Assembly (NCBI RefSeq): GCF_016641735.1
Contig: NZ_JAEDAO010000001.1
Coordinates: 1,054,001-1,118,000, forward strand
Origin: Ramlibacter algicola
GTDB taxonomy: Bacteria > Pseudomonadota > Gammaproteobacteria > Burkholderiales > Burkholderiaceae_C
Length of the DNA: 64,000 nt
Direction: 5' to 3'
Position 1 is the stretch's first letter; every line of letters starts with the position of its first letter. Under the pieces are notes generated by a model. It was not told the DNA's origin, did no database searches, and was given only the letters and a program-made list of their open reading frames with translations. Below are positions 49,469 through 57,400 of the stretch, piece after piece. The translations under genes and the position numbers were made by a program.

Positions 49469-50596
49469 TCAGGTGGCGCGGCGCGCGTGGACGGCACGCG
49501 ACAGCACCTCCAGCAGTTCCGTGGAATCGGACCACCCCAGGCAGGCGTCAGTAATGCTCTTGCCGTACTCCAGGCGGGTCGGGTCGTCTTTTCCGGGGGT
49601 GAATTTCTGGGCGCCGGCTTGCAAATGGCTTTCGACCATCACGCCGAACACGCTGCGCGACCCGCCGGCGATCTGCCCGGCGATGTCGCGCGCGACGTCC
49701 AGCTGCTTGTCATGCTGCTTGCTGCTGTTGGCATGGCTGCAGTCGACCATCAGGCGCGGGTTCAGCTTGCTGGCTTCCAGTTCGCGGCAGGCCGTGGCGA
49801 CGCTGGCAGCGTCGTAGTTGGGCGCCTTGCCGCCGCGCAGGATCACGTGGCAGTCGCGGTTGCCGTTGGTCTGCACGATGGCGACCTGGCCGTTCTTGTG
49901 CACCGACAGGAAGTGGTGGCCGCGCGCCGCGGCCTGGATGGCATCGGTGGCGATGCGGATGTTGCCGTCGGTGCCGTTCTTGAAGCCGATGGGCGCCGAC
50001 AGGCCCGACGCGAGTTCGCGGTGCACCTGGCTTTCCGTCGTGCGCGCGCCGATCGCGCCCCACGCGATCAGGTCGCCGATGTACTGCGGCGAGATCACGT
50101 CGAGGAACTCGCTGCCCGCCGGCAGGCCCAGGCGGTTGATCTCGATCAGCAGCTGGCGCGCGATGCGCAGGCCTTCGTCGATGCGGTAGCTCTCGTCCAG
50201 GTAAGGGTCGTTGATCAGGCCCTTCCAGCCGACCGTGGTGCGCGGCTTCTCGAAATAGACACGCATCACGATCTCCAGCGAGTCCGCGTACTTCGCACGC
50301 AGCTCCTTCAGCTTGCGCGCGTAGTCGAGCGCGGCGCCGGGGTCGTGGATGGAGCAGGGGCCGATGACGACCAGCAGCCGGTCGTCCTCGCCCGCCATGA
50401 TGTTGTGGATGCGCCGCCGCGTCTGCTGGATCAGCGATTCGACCGCGGTGCCGCGGATCGGGAAGAAGCGGATCAGGTGTTCGGGGGGCGGCAACACGGT
50501 GATGTCCTTGATGCGTTCGTCGTCGGTCTCGCTGGTCTTGTCAAAGGGCGGACGCGCATACCAGGCCTCGGTGGCGGTGGTGGACGGGACGGTCAT
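49469..50596 (-). CDS. aroG: DAHP synthase (3-deoxy-7-phosphoheptulonate synthase, class I)
   Basis: A 375-residue enzyme for the first step of aromatic amino acid biosynthesis, condensing phosphoenolpyruvate and erythrose 4-phosphate. Family signatures are LVVIGPCSIHDP, MRVYFEKPRTTVGWKGLINDP, GFKNGTDGN and VDCSHANSSK. ATG 50596 follows GGAG. Upstream is a leader peptide and a terminator that form an aromatic attenuator, so expression is expected to fall when charged tRNA-Phe is abundant. The isozyme type (Phe, Tyr or Trp sensitive) cannot be settled; the leader favours Phe. Confidence 0.96.
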   Translation of the reverse strand: MTVPSTTATEAWYARPPFDKTSETDDERIKDITVLPPPEHLIRFFPIRGTAVESLIQQTRRRIHNIMAGEDDRLLVVIGPCSIHDPGAALDYARKLKELRAKYADSLEIVMRVYFEKPRTTVGWKGLINDPYLDESYRIDEGLRIARQLLIEINRLGLPAGSEFLDVISPQYIGDLIAWGAIGARTTESQVHRELASGLSAPIGFKNGTDGNIRIATDAIQAAARGHHFLSVHKNGQVAIVQTNGNRDCHVILRGGKAPNYDAASVATACRELEASKLNPRLMVDCSHANSSKQHDKQLDVARDIAGQIAGGSRSVFGVMVESHLQAGAQKFTPGKDDPTRLEYGKSITDACLGWSDSTELLEVLSRAVHARRAT

Positions 50597-50629
50597 CGTG
50601 GATCTCCGGTGGACAGGATTCGAAGGGCG

Positions 50630-50662
50630 AAAAAAAAACCGCCGGGGGGTGCCCGGCGGTTT
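50630..50662 (-). terminator. Attenuator terminator upstream of aroG
   Basis: On the minus strand CCGCCGGG (complement of 50652-50659), loop CACCC, CCCGGCGG (complement of 50639-50646) is followed by nine T (50638-50630). Flanking A/T bases extend the stem to 11 bp. It lies 33 bp upstream of aroG and downstream of the leader peptide. Confidence 0.95.
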
Positions 50663-50693
50663 GGGAGTCTCTGTGCGTGTTCTTCGCGTGCGC

Positions 50694-50762
50694 CTAGAGC
50701 TCTCGACCGCCGGGGCCGGAGAACCAGTAGAAGCCAAAGAAGAACACGGACTGCTTGCGCAT
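50694..50762 (-). CDS. Aromatic-rich attenuator leader peptide of aroG
   Basis: A 22-residue open frame from ATG 50762 to TAG 50694-50696. Residues 7-14 are FFFGFYWF: five Phe, one Tyr and one Trp in eight. The next codons encode SGPGGREL and contain CCCCGGCGG, an exact complement of the terminator's 5' arm. An in-frame ATG at 50786 would add 8 residues; neither start has a classical ribosome site, and TAGCAT just upstream of 50762 could be a -10 element, which would make the message nearly leaderless. Confidence 0.9.
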   Translation of the reverse strand: MRKQSVFFFGFYWFSGPGGREL

Positions 50763-50865
50763 GGTTGGGATGCTAGCACACGCCATCCACTGCCGAATGA
50801 GACCCCGGCAGGCACCGCCTGCGGCACTCGCCGGCTCGCGCGAGCAGCACTCGGGGTCGAACGAG

Positions 50866-50900
50866 GATGGATTCCGGCTTTCGCCAGAATGACAAAGGGG
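50866..50900. repeat. Dispersed palindromic half-repeat
   Basis: GGATGGATTCCGGCTTTCGCCAGAATGACA, a single hairpin of the family with one mismatch, just after the tldD stop and before the aroG leader region. The 307-bp gap 50597-50903 is otherwise filled by the attenuator. Confidence 0.75.
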
Positions 50901-50903
50901 GAA

Positions 50904-52364
50904 CTACGCTGTTCCGCCGACCGTCAGGCCGTCGATGCGCAGCGTGGGTTGGCCGACGCCGACCGGGACGCTCTGGCCTTCCTTGCCGCAGGTGCCGACG
51001 CCGGTGTCCAGCTGCATGTCGTCGCCGATCATGGTCACGCGGGTCAGGGCGTCGGGGCCGTTGCCGACCAGGGTGGCGCCCTTGACGGGGTACTGGATCT
51101 TGCCGTTCTCGACCCAGTAGGCCTCGCTCGCGGAAAACACGAACTTGCCGGACGTGATGTCGACCTGGCCGCCGCCGAAGTTGGTGGCGTACAGGCCCTT
51201 CCTGATGCTGGCCACGATCTCCTCGGGGGCCTTGTCGCCGCCGAGCATGTACGTGTTGGTCATGCGCGGCATCGGGATGTGCGCATAGCTCTCGCGGCGG
51301 CCGTTGCCGGTGGGCTTGACGCCCATCAGGCGCGCATTGAGCGAGTCCTGGATGTAGCCGCGCAGGATGCCGTCCTCGATCAGCACGGTGCGCTGGCTCG
51401 GGTTGCCTTCGTCGTCGACGTTGAGCGAGCCGCGGCGATCGGCGATGGTGCCGTCGTCGAGCACCGTCACGCCGGGCGCGGCGACGCGCTGGCCGACGCG
51501 GCCGGAGAACGCGCTCGAGCCCTTGCGGTTGAAGTCGCCTTCCAGGCCGTGGCCGATCGCCTCGTGCAGCAGGATGCCGGGCCAGCCGGGGCCGAGCACG
51601 ACGACCATCTCGCCGGCGGGAGCGGGACGCGCTTCGAGGTTCGTCAGCGCCGCCTTCACCGCGTCGTCCACGTAGTCCTGCAGGCGCGCGTCGTCGAAGT
51701 AGGCCAGGCCGAAGCGGCCGCCACCGCCGCTGCTGCCGACTTCGCGGCGGCCCTTGTGCTCGGCGATCACGGTGACCGACAGGCGCACCAGCGGACGCAC
51801 GTCGGCAGCCAGCGTGCCATCGGCGCGCGCGACCATCACGACGTCCCACTCGGCGGCGAGGCCGGCCATCACCTGGCGGATCTTGCTGTCCTTCTTGCGC
51901 GCCATCTGCTCGACGCGCTCGAGCAGCTTGACCTTGGCCGTGCTGTCGAGCGTGGCGATCGGATCGAGCGCGGGGTACAGCGAGCGGCTCGAGGCCACGT
52001 TGCGCGAGGGCACCTTCACGCGGCCGCCGCGCGACGCGGCGCCGATGGCACGCACAGTGCGCGCGGCGTCGAGCAGCGACGCTTCGGAGATGTCGTCGGA
52101 ATAGGCGAAGGCGGTCTTCTCGCCGCTGACCGCACGCACGCCGACACCCTGGTCGATGCTGAAGCTGCCGGTCTTGACGATGCCTTCCTCGAGGCTCCAG
52201 CCCTCGCTGCGCGTGTACTGGAAGTAGAGGTCCGCGTCGTCGACCTGGTGCGCCTGGATCTCGGCCAGCGCGCGCGAAAGGTGGGTTTCGTCGAGGCCGA
52301 ACGGCTCGAGCAACAGCTGCTGGGCGGTGGCCAGCCGCTCGATGGTGGGTTCGCGGGAGATCAT
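50904..52364 (-). CDS. tldD: TldD metalloprotease
   Basis: A 486-residue zinc protease of the TldD/PmbA family, which with TldE processes small peptides (microcin B17, and PQQ-type precursors) and the CcdA antitoxin. The metal motif HEAIGHGLEGD near residue 260 is intact (HExxxH). C-terminal landmarks such as GVGTCGKEGQSVPVGVGQPTLRI are typical. The TldE partner is not in the window. The neighbouring microcin-type locus is about 22 kb away, so a functional link is not implied. Confidence 0.94.
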   Translation of the reverse strand: MISREPTIERLATAQQLLLEPFGLDETHLSRALAEIQAHQVDDADLYFQYTRSEGWSLEEGIVKTGSFSIDQGVGVRAVSGEKTAFAYSDDISEASLLDAARTVRAIGAASRGGRVKVPSRNVASSRSLYPALDPIATLDSTAKVKLLERVEQMARKKDSKIRQVMAGLAAEWDVVMVARADGTLAADVRPLVRLSVTVIAEHKGRREVGSSGGGGRFGLAYFDDARLQDYVDDAVKAALTNLEARPAPAGEMVVVLGPGWPGILLHEAIGHGLEGDFNRKGSSAFSGRVGQRVAAPGVTVLDDGTIADRRGSLNVDDEGNPSQRTVLIEDGILRGYIQDSLNARLMGVKPTGNGRRESYAHIPMPRMTNTYMLGGDKAPEEIVASIRKGLYATNFGGGQVDITSGKFVFSASEAYWVENGKIQYPVKGATLVGNGPDALTRVTMIGDDMQLDTGVGTCGKEGQSVPVGVGQPTLRIDGLTVGGTA

Positions 52365-52401
52365 CGACGGATTCTAGGGGGCCGCCCGGTGGCCCCCAGC
52401 T

Positions 52402-54468
52402 CTACTGGAGCTTGGGCTGCAACGTGCGCAAGAGCTGGCGCTGGCCCAGTTCCGCCAGCACGACGGCCGCGCTGGAGAACCGCTCGGCCGGGTCCTTGGC
52501 CATCAGGTGGTCCAGCACCGGCTGGAACACGGCGTGCTCGGGAGGCAGCTTCGGCACGGGTGCGTTGAGGTGCAGCGCGAGCAACTGCTCGAGCGCATCG
52601 GCGCGATAGGGGCGCTCGCCCGTGAGCATCTCGTAGAGCATCACCCCCAGGGTGTACAGGTCCGACGCCGGCGTGATCGCGTGGCCGCCGGCTTGCTCCG
52701 GGCTCAGGTAGTACGGCGTGCCGAGGATGTCGCCGTGCTGCGTGGTGGTGAGCGCGAAGTTCTCGCCGCCCAGCATCGACTTGGCGATGCCGAAGTCCGC
52801 CAGCGCGACGCTGCCGTCGGCGCGGCGCATCACGTTCTCGGGTTTCAAATCGCGGTGCACGATGCCGTGCGCGTGGATCGCCTGCAGCGCTTGGGCCAGC
52901 TGCTCCAGCACGTCGAGCACGCGGTCCTGCGACATGCCTCCCGAGAGCTCGGTGCGCAGGTCGCCGGCCGGGAAGTACTCCATCGCGATGTAGGCGTGGT
53001 CGTCGGTGAAGCCCTGGTCGTGGATGCGCACGACGTGCGGGTGCTGCACCTGCGACAGCAGCGCGTACTCCTGGATGAAGCGCGTGAGGTGCTCGGCGGC
53101 GTTCTTGCCGCTCGCGTCGAGCACCTTGAGCACGACGTGCAACCCGTCGTCGTCGCGCTCGGCGAGATAGACATCGGTCATGCCGCCAGAGCCGATCTTG
53201 CGCGTGAGGCGATAGCCGCGCAGGCGCAACGGCTCTTCGCCGGGCGCGAAGCGGTGCGTCTTCAGCGTGGCCAGCCGCGACTGCAACGCGCCCTTGACGG
53301 CGCGAGCGGTGATCTCGGAATTCACCTGCAGTGCAGCGGCGAGCTCCTCGCTGCGTTGCGCTTCGCCGGTCGCTCCGGACACGTCGGCCGCGATGCCGGT
53401 GATCTCGGCGGCGTCGACGAAGGTGGCCTTGCGCACTTCGAGCGAAGTCATCGCCCGCGTCGCCACGCCTTCGCCGGCCAGCTGCAGCACGTCGACTGTG
53501 GCGGCGACGGTCCAGCCGAGTTCCTTGCTCGCGGCCTCGACGCGGGCCGCGATGTTGACGGTTTCGCCGACGGCGGTCGATTCGTTGCTGGACGCCTCGC
53601 GGTACAGCGTCACCGGCCCCGTGTGCAGGCCGATGCCGATGGCGAACGGCGGCAGCGCGCGCTGCGGGAACCGGTGCTCGACCCACCCGCGGAAGTCGTG
53701 CGCCGCCAGCGCCATGTCCAGCGCCGCCGCGATCGCGCGGCGGGCGCCGCTGCTCGAGGCCGGTGCGCCCGGTGCGTCGGGGAACAGCGCCACCAGGCTG
53801 TCGCCCAGGAACTTCAGGTGCGCGCCGCCGTGGCGCAGGCCCTGCACGGTGATGCGCTCGAACCAGCCGGTGAGCAATTCCGTCACTTCCGGCGCGCCCA
53901 GCCGTTCGGCCAGGCTGGTGAAGTTGCGGATGTCGGCCACCAGCACGGTGGCGTGCAGCGTGGCTTCGGCGACGGCGCCCTGCGGCGTTTCCAGCCCGAA
54001 GCGATCGGCGGGCTTGCGGCCCGCGAGGCTCTCCGCGAACGCCTGCCGCAGGCCCGATTCGTGCGCGCTGACCGCCTGCTCGATGCTCTGCTCCAGCCGC
54101 ACCTTCTTCTTCAGCAGGCCGGTGAGTCCTTCCAGCAACTCGATGCGCGTGAACGGCTTGGCCAGGTAGTCATCGGCGCCGGCCGTCATGCCGCGCCGCA
54201 TGCTGGCGCGGTCGTCCAGCGCGGTGAGCAGCATGACGGGCGTGGAGGCGATCGTGGCGTCGGCACGGATCGCTTCCAGCAGCGCGAAGCCATCCATCTG
54301 CGGCATGCTGATGTCGGAGATGACGACGTCCGGCCGCACCTCGCGCACCTTCTCCAGCGCGGCGACGCCGTCGATGGCCGGCACCACGTCGTAGCCCTCG
54401 AGCTTGAGCAGGCGCGCGATGTTGTTGCGGATAGCGTCGTCGTCCTCGACGACCAGCACGGTGGTCAT
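52402..54468 (-). CDS. Fused receiver - class III nucleotide cyclase - Ser/Thr protein kinase
   Basis: A 688-residue signalling protein with three catalytic or sensory modules. Residues 1-120 are a receiver with acidic pocket Glu8/Asp9/Asp10 and phosphoacceptor Asp52 in VVISDISMPQ; the conserved Lys is in LAKPF. Residues about 165-360 are an adenylate/guanylate cyclase catalytic domain with metal Asp in VLVADIRNFTSL and GDSLVALF. Residues about 415-680 are a Hanks-type kinase: Gly loop IGSGGMTDVYLA, Lys in HVVLKVLD, catalytic HRDLKPEN and DFGIAKS. All active-site residues I can check are present. Its start overlaps the upstream dehydrogenase gene's stop by one base. Confidence 0.93.
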   Translation of the reverse strand: MTTVLVVEDDDAIRNNIARLLKLEGYDVVPAIDGVAALEKVREVRPDVVISDISMPQMDGFALLEAIRADATIASTPVMLLTALDDRASMRRGMTAGADDYLAKPFTRIELLEGLTGLLKKKVRLEQSIEQAVSAHESGLRQAFAESLAGRKPADRFGLETPQGAVAEATLHATVLVADIRNFTSLAERLGAPEVTELLTGWFERITVQGLRHGGAHLKFLGDSLVALFPDAPGAPASSSGARRAIAAALDMALAAHDFRGWVEHRFPQRALPPFAIGIGLHTGPVTLYREASSNESTAVGETVNIAARVEAASKELGWTVAATVDVLQLAGEGVATRAMTSLEVRKATFVDAAEITGIAADVSGATGEAQRSEELAAALQVNSEITARAVKGALQSRLATLKTHRFAPGEEPLRLRGYRLTRKIGSGGMTDVYLAERDDDGLHVVLKVLDASGKNAAEHLTRFIQEYALLSQVQHPHVVRIHDQGFTDDHAYIAMEYFPAGDLRTELSGGMSQDRVLDVLEQLAQALQAIHAHGIVHRDLKPENVMRRADGSVALADFGIAKSMLGGENFALTTTQHGDILGTPYYLSPEQAGGHAITPASDLYTLGVMLYEMLTGERPYRADALEQLLALHLNAPVPKLPPEHAVFQPVLDHLMAKDPAERFSSAAVVLAELGQRQLLRTLQPKLQ

Positions 54469-55424
54469 CACGCGGCCCGGATCACTTGCAGCACCGCCGC
54501 GTCGTCCTGCTGCGCCAGGCCGGCGTCGGCAGCTTGCGCGAACACGTCGCGTGCAGCGCTGCCCAAAGGGCCCTGGAAGCCGGCTCGGGTGGCGGCTTCG
54601 ACCGCCAGGCGCGTGTCCTTCTGCAGCAGCGTGACGTGGGCTCGCGGTTCGTAATCGCCCTCGAGCGCGCGACGCATGCGGTCCGAGCCGATCCAGCTCT
54701 GGCCGCTGGACTGCTCGATCACGTCCAGCGTCCGGCGTGCGTCCAGGCCCAGCCGCTCGGCCATTGCGATGGCTTCGGCCGCGCCGACCAGGTTGATGCC
54801 GGCCAGCAGGTTGTTCACCAGCTTGGTCCGTGCACCATCGCCGCAGCGCGTGCCGACCCGGAACACCTTGCTGCTCAGCGCCTGGAGCAAGGGCCCGGCG
54901 CGATCGGCGGCCGCGTCGCTGCACGCGACCATCAGGCTCATGCTGCCCTCGAGCGCGCGTTGCGGCCCGCCGGACATCGGGGAGTCGATCGGCAGCAGGC
55001 CCAGGGCGTCGAGCCGCGCGGCGAGGCGCTCGGTGTCCTCAGGGGCGATGGTGGGGCAGAGGAGAACCGGCGTGCCGGCCTGCAGCGTGCCCGCCGCACC
55101 TTGGGCGCCGAACAGCACATCGTCGGCTTGGGACGCATCGACGACGCAAACGATCAGGGCGGTGGCGCCTTGCGCTGCCGCCGCGGGACTGGCCGCAGCT
55201 TGCGCACCCGCGGCGACCAGCGCCTGCACCTTCGCTTCGACCAGGTCGCAGGCCTGCACCGCCCAGCCGAGGGACAACAGGCGGCCGGCCATGCCGCCGC
55301 CCATGTTCCCGACGCCGACGATGCCCACGGTGTCGCACTGTGAGCCCCCACGCTCCCCCACTGCCTGTGGCTCGCTGCCCCCCGAGGGGGCGTTCGCATC
55401 CAGGGGCGGCCCGTCGATGCTCAT
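54468..55424 (-). CDS. 3-hydroxyisobutyrate dehydrogenase-family oxidoreductase
   Basis: A 318-residue NAD(P)-dependent beta-hydroxyacid dehydrogenase: Rossmann motif VGIVGVGNMGGGMAG, substrate-binding PIDSPMSGGPQRALEGSMSLM, and catalytic Lys in GARTKLVNNLLAG. The fold and motifs are intact. The first 30 residues are unusual: they are encoded by a GC-rich dispersed repeat (55340-55412). The true start may be GTG 55328 just before the Rossmann motif; ATG 55424 overlaps the rodA stop by one base. Substrate is unknown (related enzymes act on L-threonate or hydroxyisobutyrate). Confidence 0.9.
   Translation of the reverse strand: MSIDGPPLDANAPSGGSEPQAVGERGGSQCDTVGIVGVGNMGGGMAGRLLSLGWAVQACDLVEAKVQALVAAGAQAAASPAAAAQGATALIVCVVDASQADDVLFGAQGAAGTLQAGTPVLLCPTIAPEDTERLAARLDALGLLPIDSPMSGGPQRALEGSMSLMVACSDAAADRAGPLLQALSSKVFRVGTRCGDGARTKLVNNLLAGINLVGAAEAIAMAERLGLDARRTLDVIEQSSGQSWIGSDRMRRALEGDYEPRAHVTLLQKDTRLAVEAATRAGFQGPLGSAARDVFAQAADAGLAQQDDAAVLQVIRAA
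55340..55412. repeat. GC-rich dispersed repeat in the dehydrogenase N-terminus
   Basis: Contains CACGCTCCCCCACTGCC and GCTCGCTGCCCCCCGAGGGGGCG, a form that I associate with an intergenic repeat in Comamonadaceae (recalled, not searched). Here it overlaps the 5' end of the dehydrogenase frame, so it either became coding or the annotated start is too early. Confidence 0.55.
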
Positions 55425-56578
55425 CAACTCTGCACGAGCCGCTTGGCCTTGGCGATCGACATCAGGATGCCCAGGCTCAGGCCCAGGGTCACCATGGCCG
55501 TGCCGCCGTAGCTGACGAAGGGCAGGGGCACGCCCACCACCGGCAGGATGCCGCTGACCATGCCCATGTTGACGAACGCGTAGACGAAGAAACTCATGGT
55601 GATGGCGCCCGCCATCAGCCGCGAGAACAGGGTCGACGCCTCCAGCGCGATGGCCAGCCCGCGCAGGATCAGGAAGCTGAAGCCGGCGATCAGCAGCAGG
55701 TTGCCGGCCAGGCCGAACTCCTCGGAATAGGCGGCGAAGATGAAGTCGGTGGTGCGCTCGGGGATGAACTCCAGGTGCGTCTGGGTCCCCTGCATGAACC
55801 CCTTGCCGAGGAAGCCGCCCGAGCCGATGGCGATCATCCCCTGGATGATGTGGAAGCCCTTGCCCAGCGGGTCCTTGCTGGGGTCCAGCAGGGTGCAGAT
55901 GCGCTGCTGCTGGTAGTCGTGCAGCACCGGCCAGCGGTTGCCCTCCGCGCACAGCTGCGGCTCGAAAGCGATGACCAGGACCAGCCCGATCAGCCCGATG
56001 ACGACCGGGGGGACGATCAGCTTCCAGGACAGGCCGGCGAAGAAGATGACGGCCAGGCCCGCGGCCAGCACCAGCATCGAGGTGCCCAGGTCCGGCTGCT
56101 TCATGATCAGGCCCACCGGCACCAGCAGCAGCAGCCCGGCGACGGCGTAGTCCAGCGGCCGCAACTGGCCTTCGCGCTTCTGGAACCACCAGGCCAGCAT
56201 CAGCGGCATGGCGATCTTCAGGATCTCGCTCGGCTGGATGACCACCCCGACGTTGATCCAGCGCCTGGCGCCCTTCTTGGTGATGCCGAAGATGGCCACC
56301 GCGATCAGCAGCGCCACCCCGAGCGTGTACAGCGGCACGGCGAGGCTCATGAGGCGCTGCGGCGGCACCTGGGCCACCACGAACATGATCATGCCGGCCA
56401 GCAGCATGTTGCGCGCGTGGTCGGTGAAGCGGCCGCTGAAGTCGAAGCCCACCGAATACATCGCGGTCAGCCCGGTGCAGGCGAGCAGGAAGATGGCGAA
56501 GGCGAGCGGGCCGTCGAAGCCCTGGAACATGGGCGCAGCGCGCTGCCAGAGCGGCGGCTTCTCGAAGACGGCGGACAT
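55424..56578 (-). CDS. rodA: Rod-shape-determining protein RodA
   Basis: A 384-residue SEDS peptidoglycan glycosyltransferase with about ten membrane segments. Family text includes GARRWINVGVVIQPSEILKI, KQPDLGTSMLVLAAGL, and the C-terminal GVPLPFVSYGGTAM. It polymerises glycan strands for side-wall growth with PBP2. No mrdA (PBP2) gene is adjacent on this side, which would have to lie elsewhere. Divergent from the NarL-type regulator gene with 135 bp between. Confidence 0.96.
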   Translation of the reverse strand: MSAVFEKPPLWQRAAPMFQGFDGPLAFAIFLLACTGLTAMYSVGFDFSGRFTDHARNMLLAGMIMFVVAQVPPQRLMSLAVPLYTLGVALLIAVAIFGITKKGARRWINVGVVIQPSEILKIAMPLMLAWWFQKREGQLRPLDYAVAGLLLLVPVGLIMKQPDLGTSMLVLAAGLAVIFFAGLSWKLIVPPVVIGLIGLVLVIAFEPQLCAEGNRWPVLHDYQQQRICTLLDPSKDPLGKGFHIIQGMIAIGSGGFLGKGFMQGTQTHLEFIPERTTDFIFAAYSEEFGLAGNLLLIAGFSFLILRGLAIALEASTLFSRLMAGAITMSFFVYAFVNMGMVSGILPVVGVPLPFVSYGGTAMVTLGLSLGILMSIAKAKRLVQS

Positions 56579-56713
56579 AGGCGGCCATTATCCCGCCGCG
56601 GCGAGCCACGCCCCTGTGCATTCCGTCCGGAATGGCGGGTCCGCCAAAGGACGGACTCGTGTCCGCGGGGGCTCCGCTTAAGATGCCCCGACCCAGCCTT
56701 CCAGGGAAGCCCC

Positions 56714-57400
56714 ATGCCGATGAAGATCCTCGTGGTCGACGACCACCCCCTGTACCGCAGCGGCATCGTGCACACGCTGCACGATGCGGGCCAGGACCTG
56801 GAAGTCAGCGAGTGCGGCAGCGTGGGCGCTGCGCTGGAGAAGCTGGACGCCGGGCTGGCGGCCGAATTGATCATCCTGGACCTGAACATGCCCGGCTCGC
56901 AGGGCGTCGAGGCCCTGCGCACCATGCGCACCCGCCGCCCGGACATCCCGGTGCTGGTGCTGTCGGCCAACGAGGACCCGCGCACCGTGCGCGAATGCGT
57001 GGATTTGGGCGCCTACGGCTTCGTGCCGAAGTCGGCGCCCATCGACATGCTGCCGTCGGCGCTGCAACTGGTGCTGGCCGGCGGCGTTTTCCTGCCGCCC
57101 AGCAGCCTGAGCGTCGACGTGCCGGCCAATCCCGCGCAGCACGACGCCTGGGCCAAGCTGGGCGCACGGCTGACCGAGCGCCAGCGCCAGGTGCTGCTGG
57201 GCATCGTGCAGGGCAAGCCGAACAAGGTGATCGCGCGCGACCTGAACCTGTCCGATGCCACGGTGAAGACGCACGTGTCGCACATCTTCGACGCGCTGGT
57301 CGTGTCCAGCCGCACCGAAGCCGTCTACGCGCTCGCGCGCGCCGGCATCGGCATCCGCGACCTGGAAGTCGGCGCGACGCCGGTGCCGCTCAGGGCGTAG
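56714..57400 (+). CDS. NarL/FixJ-family response regulator
   Basis: A 228-residue two-component regulator. The receiver has Asp11/Asp12 in VVDDHPLYRSG, phosphoacceptor Asp in LIILDLNMPGSQG near residue 57 and Lys in FVPKSA. The C-terminal LuxR-type helix-turn-helix is LTERQRQVLLGIVQGKPNKVIARDLNLSDATVKTHVSHI. Its partner kinase is not adjacent. The C-terminal end overlaps by 11 bp the convergent giant fusion gene. Confidence 0.94.
   Translation: MPMKILVVDDHPLYRSGIVHTLHDAGQDLEVSECGSVGAALEKLDAGLAAELIILDLNMPGSQGVEALRTMRTRRPDIPVLVLSANEDPRTVRECVDLGAYGFVPKSAPIDMLPSALQLVLAGGVFLPPSSLSVDVPANPAQHDAWAKLGARLTERQRQVLLGIVQGKPNKVIARDLNLSDATVKTHVSHIFDALVVSSRTEAVYALARAGIGIRDLEVGATPVPLRA

Larger units (their letters stand above)
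50630..50786 (-). promoter_or_regulatory. Transcription attenuator controlling aroG
   Basis: Leader peptide (50694-50762), antiterminator arm CCCCGGCGG (complement of 50707-50715) and terminator (50630-50662) form a classical attenuator. If the ribosome stalls on the Phe/Tyr/Trp run, CCCGGCGG is free to pair with the terminator's CCGCCGGG (8 of 8 bp), allowing read-through. If translation reaches the stop codon, that arm is covered and the terminator folds. Mechanism is inferred from these visible complements and from known phe/trp leaders. Confidence 0.9.

Noticed and set aside
44864-50776. Nearly 6-kb plus-strand open frame.
   Set aside because: It is antisense to the aminopeptidase and aroG genes, with no motif and low-complexity composition.
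50904-52364. TldD as maturation protease of the nearby microcin-type peptides.
   Set aside because: It is about 22 kb away, widely conserved and associated with unrelated operons; the C39 domain already explains leader removal.
52507-54654. Plus-strand open frame of about 700 codons.
   Set aside because: Antisense of the receiver-cyclase-kinase gene, whose three domains are unmistakable.
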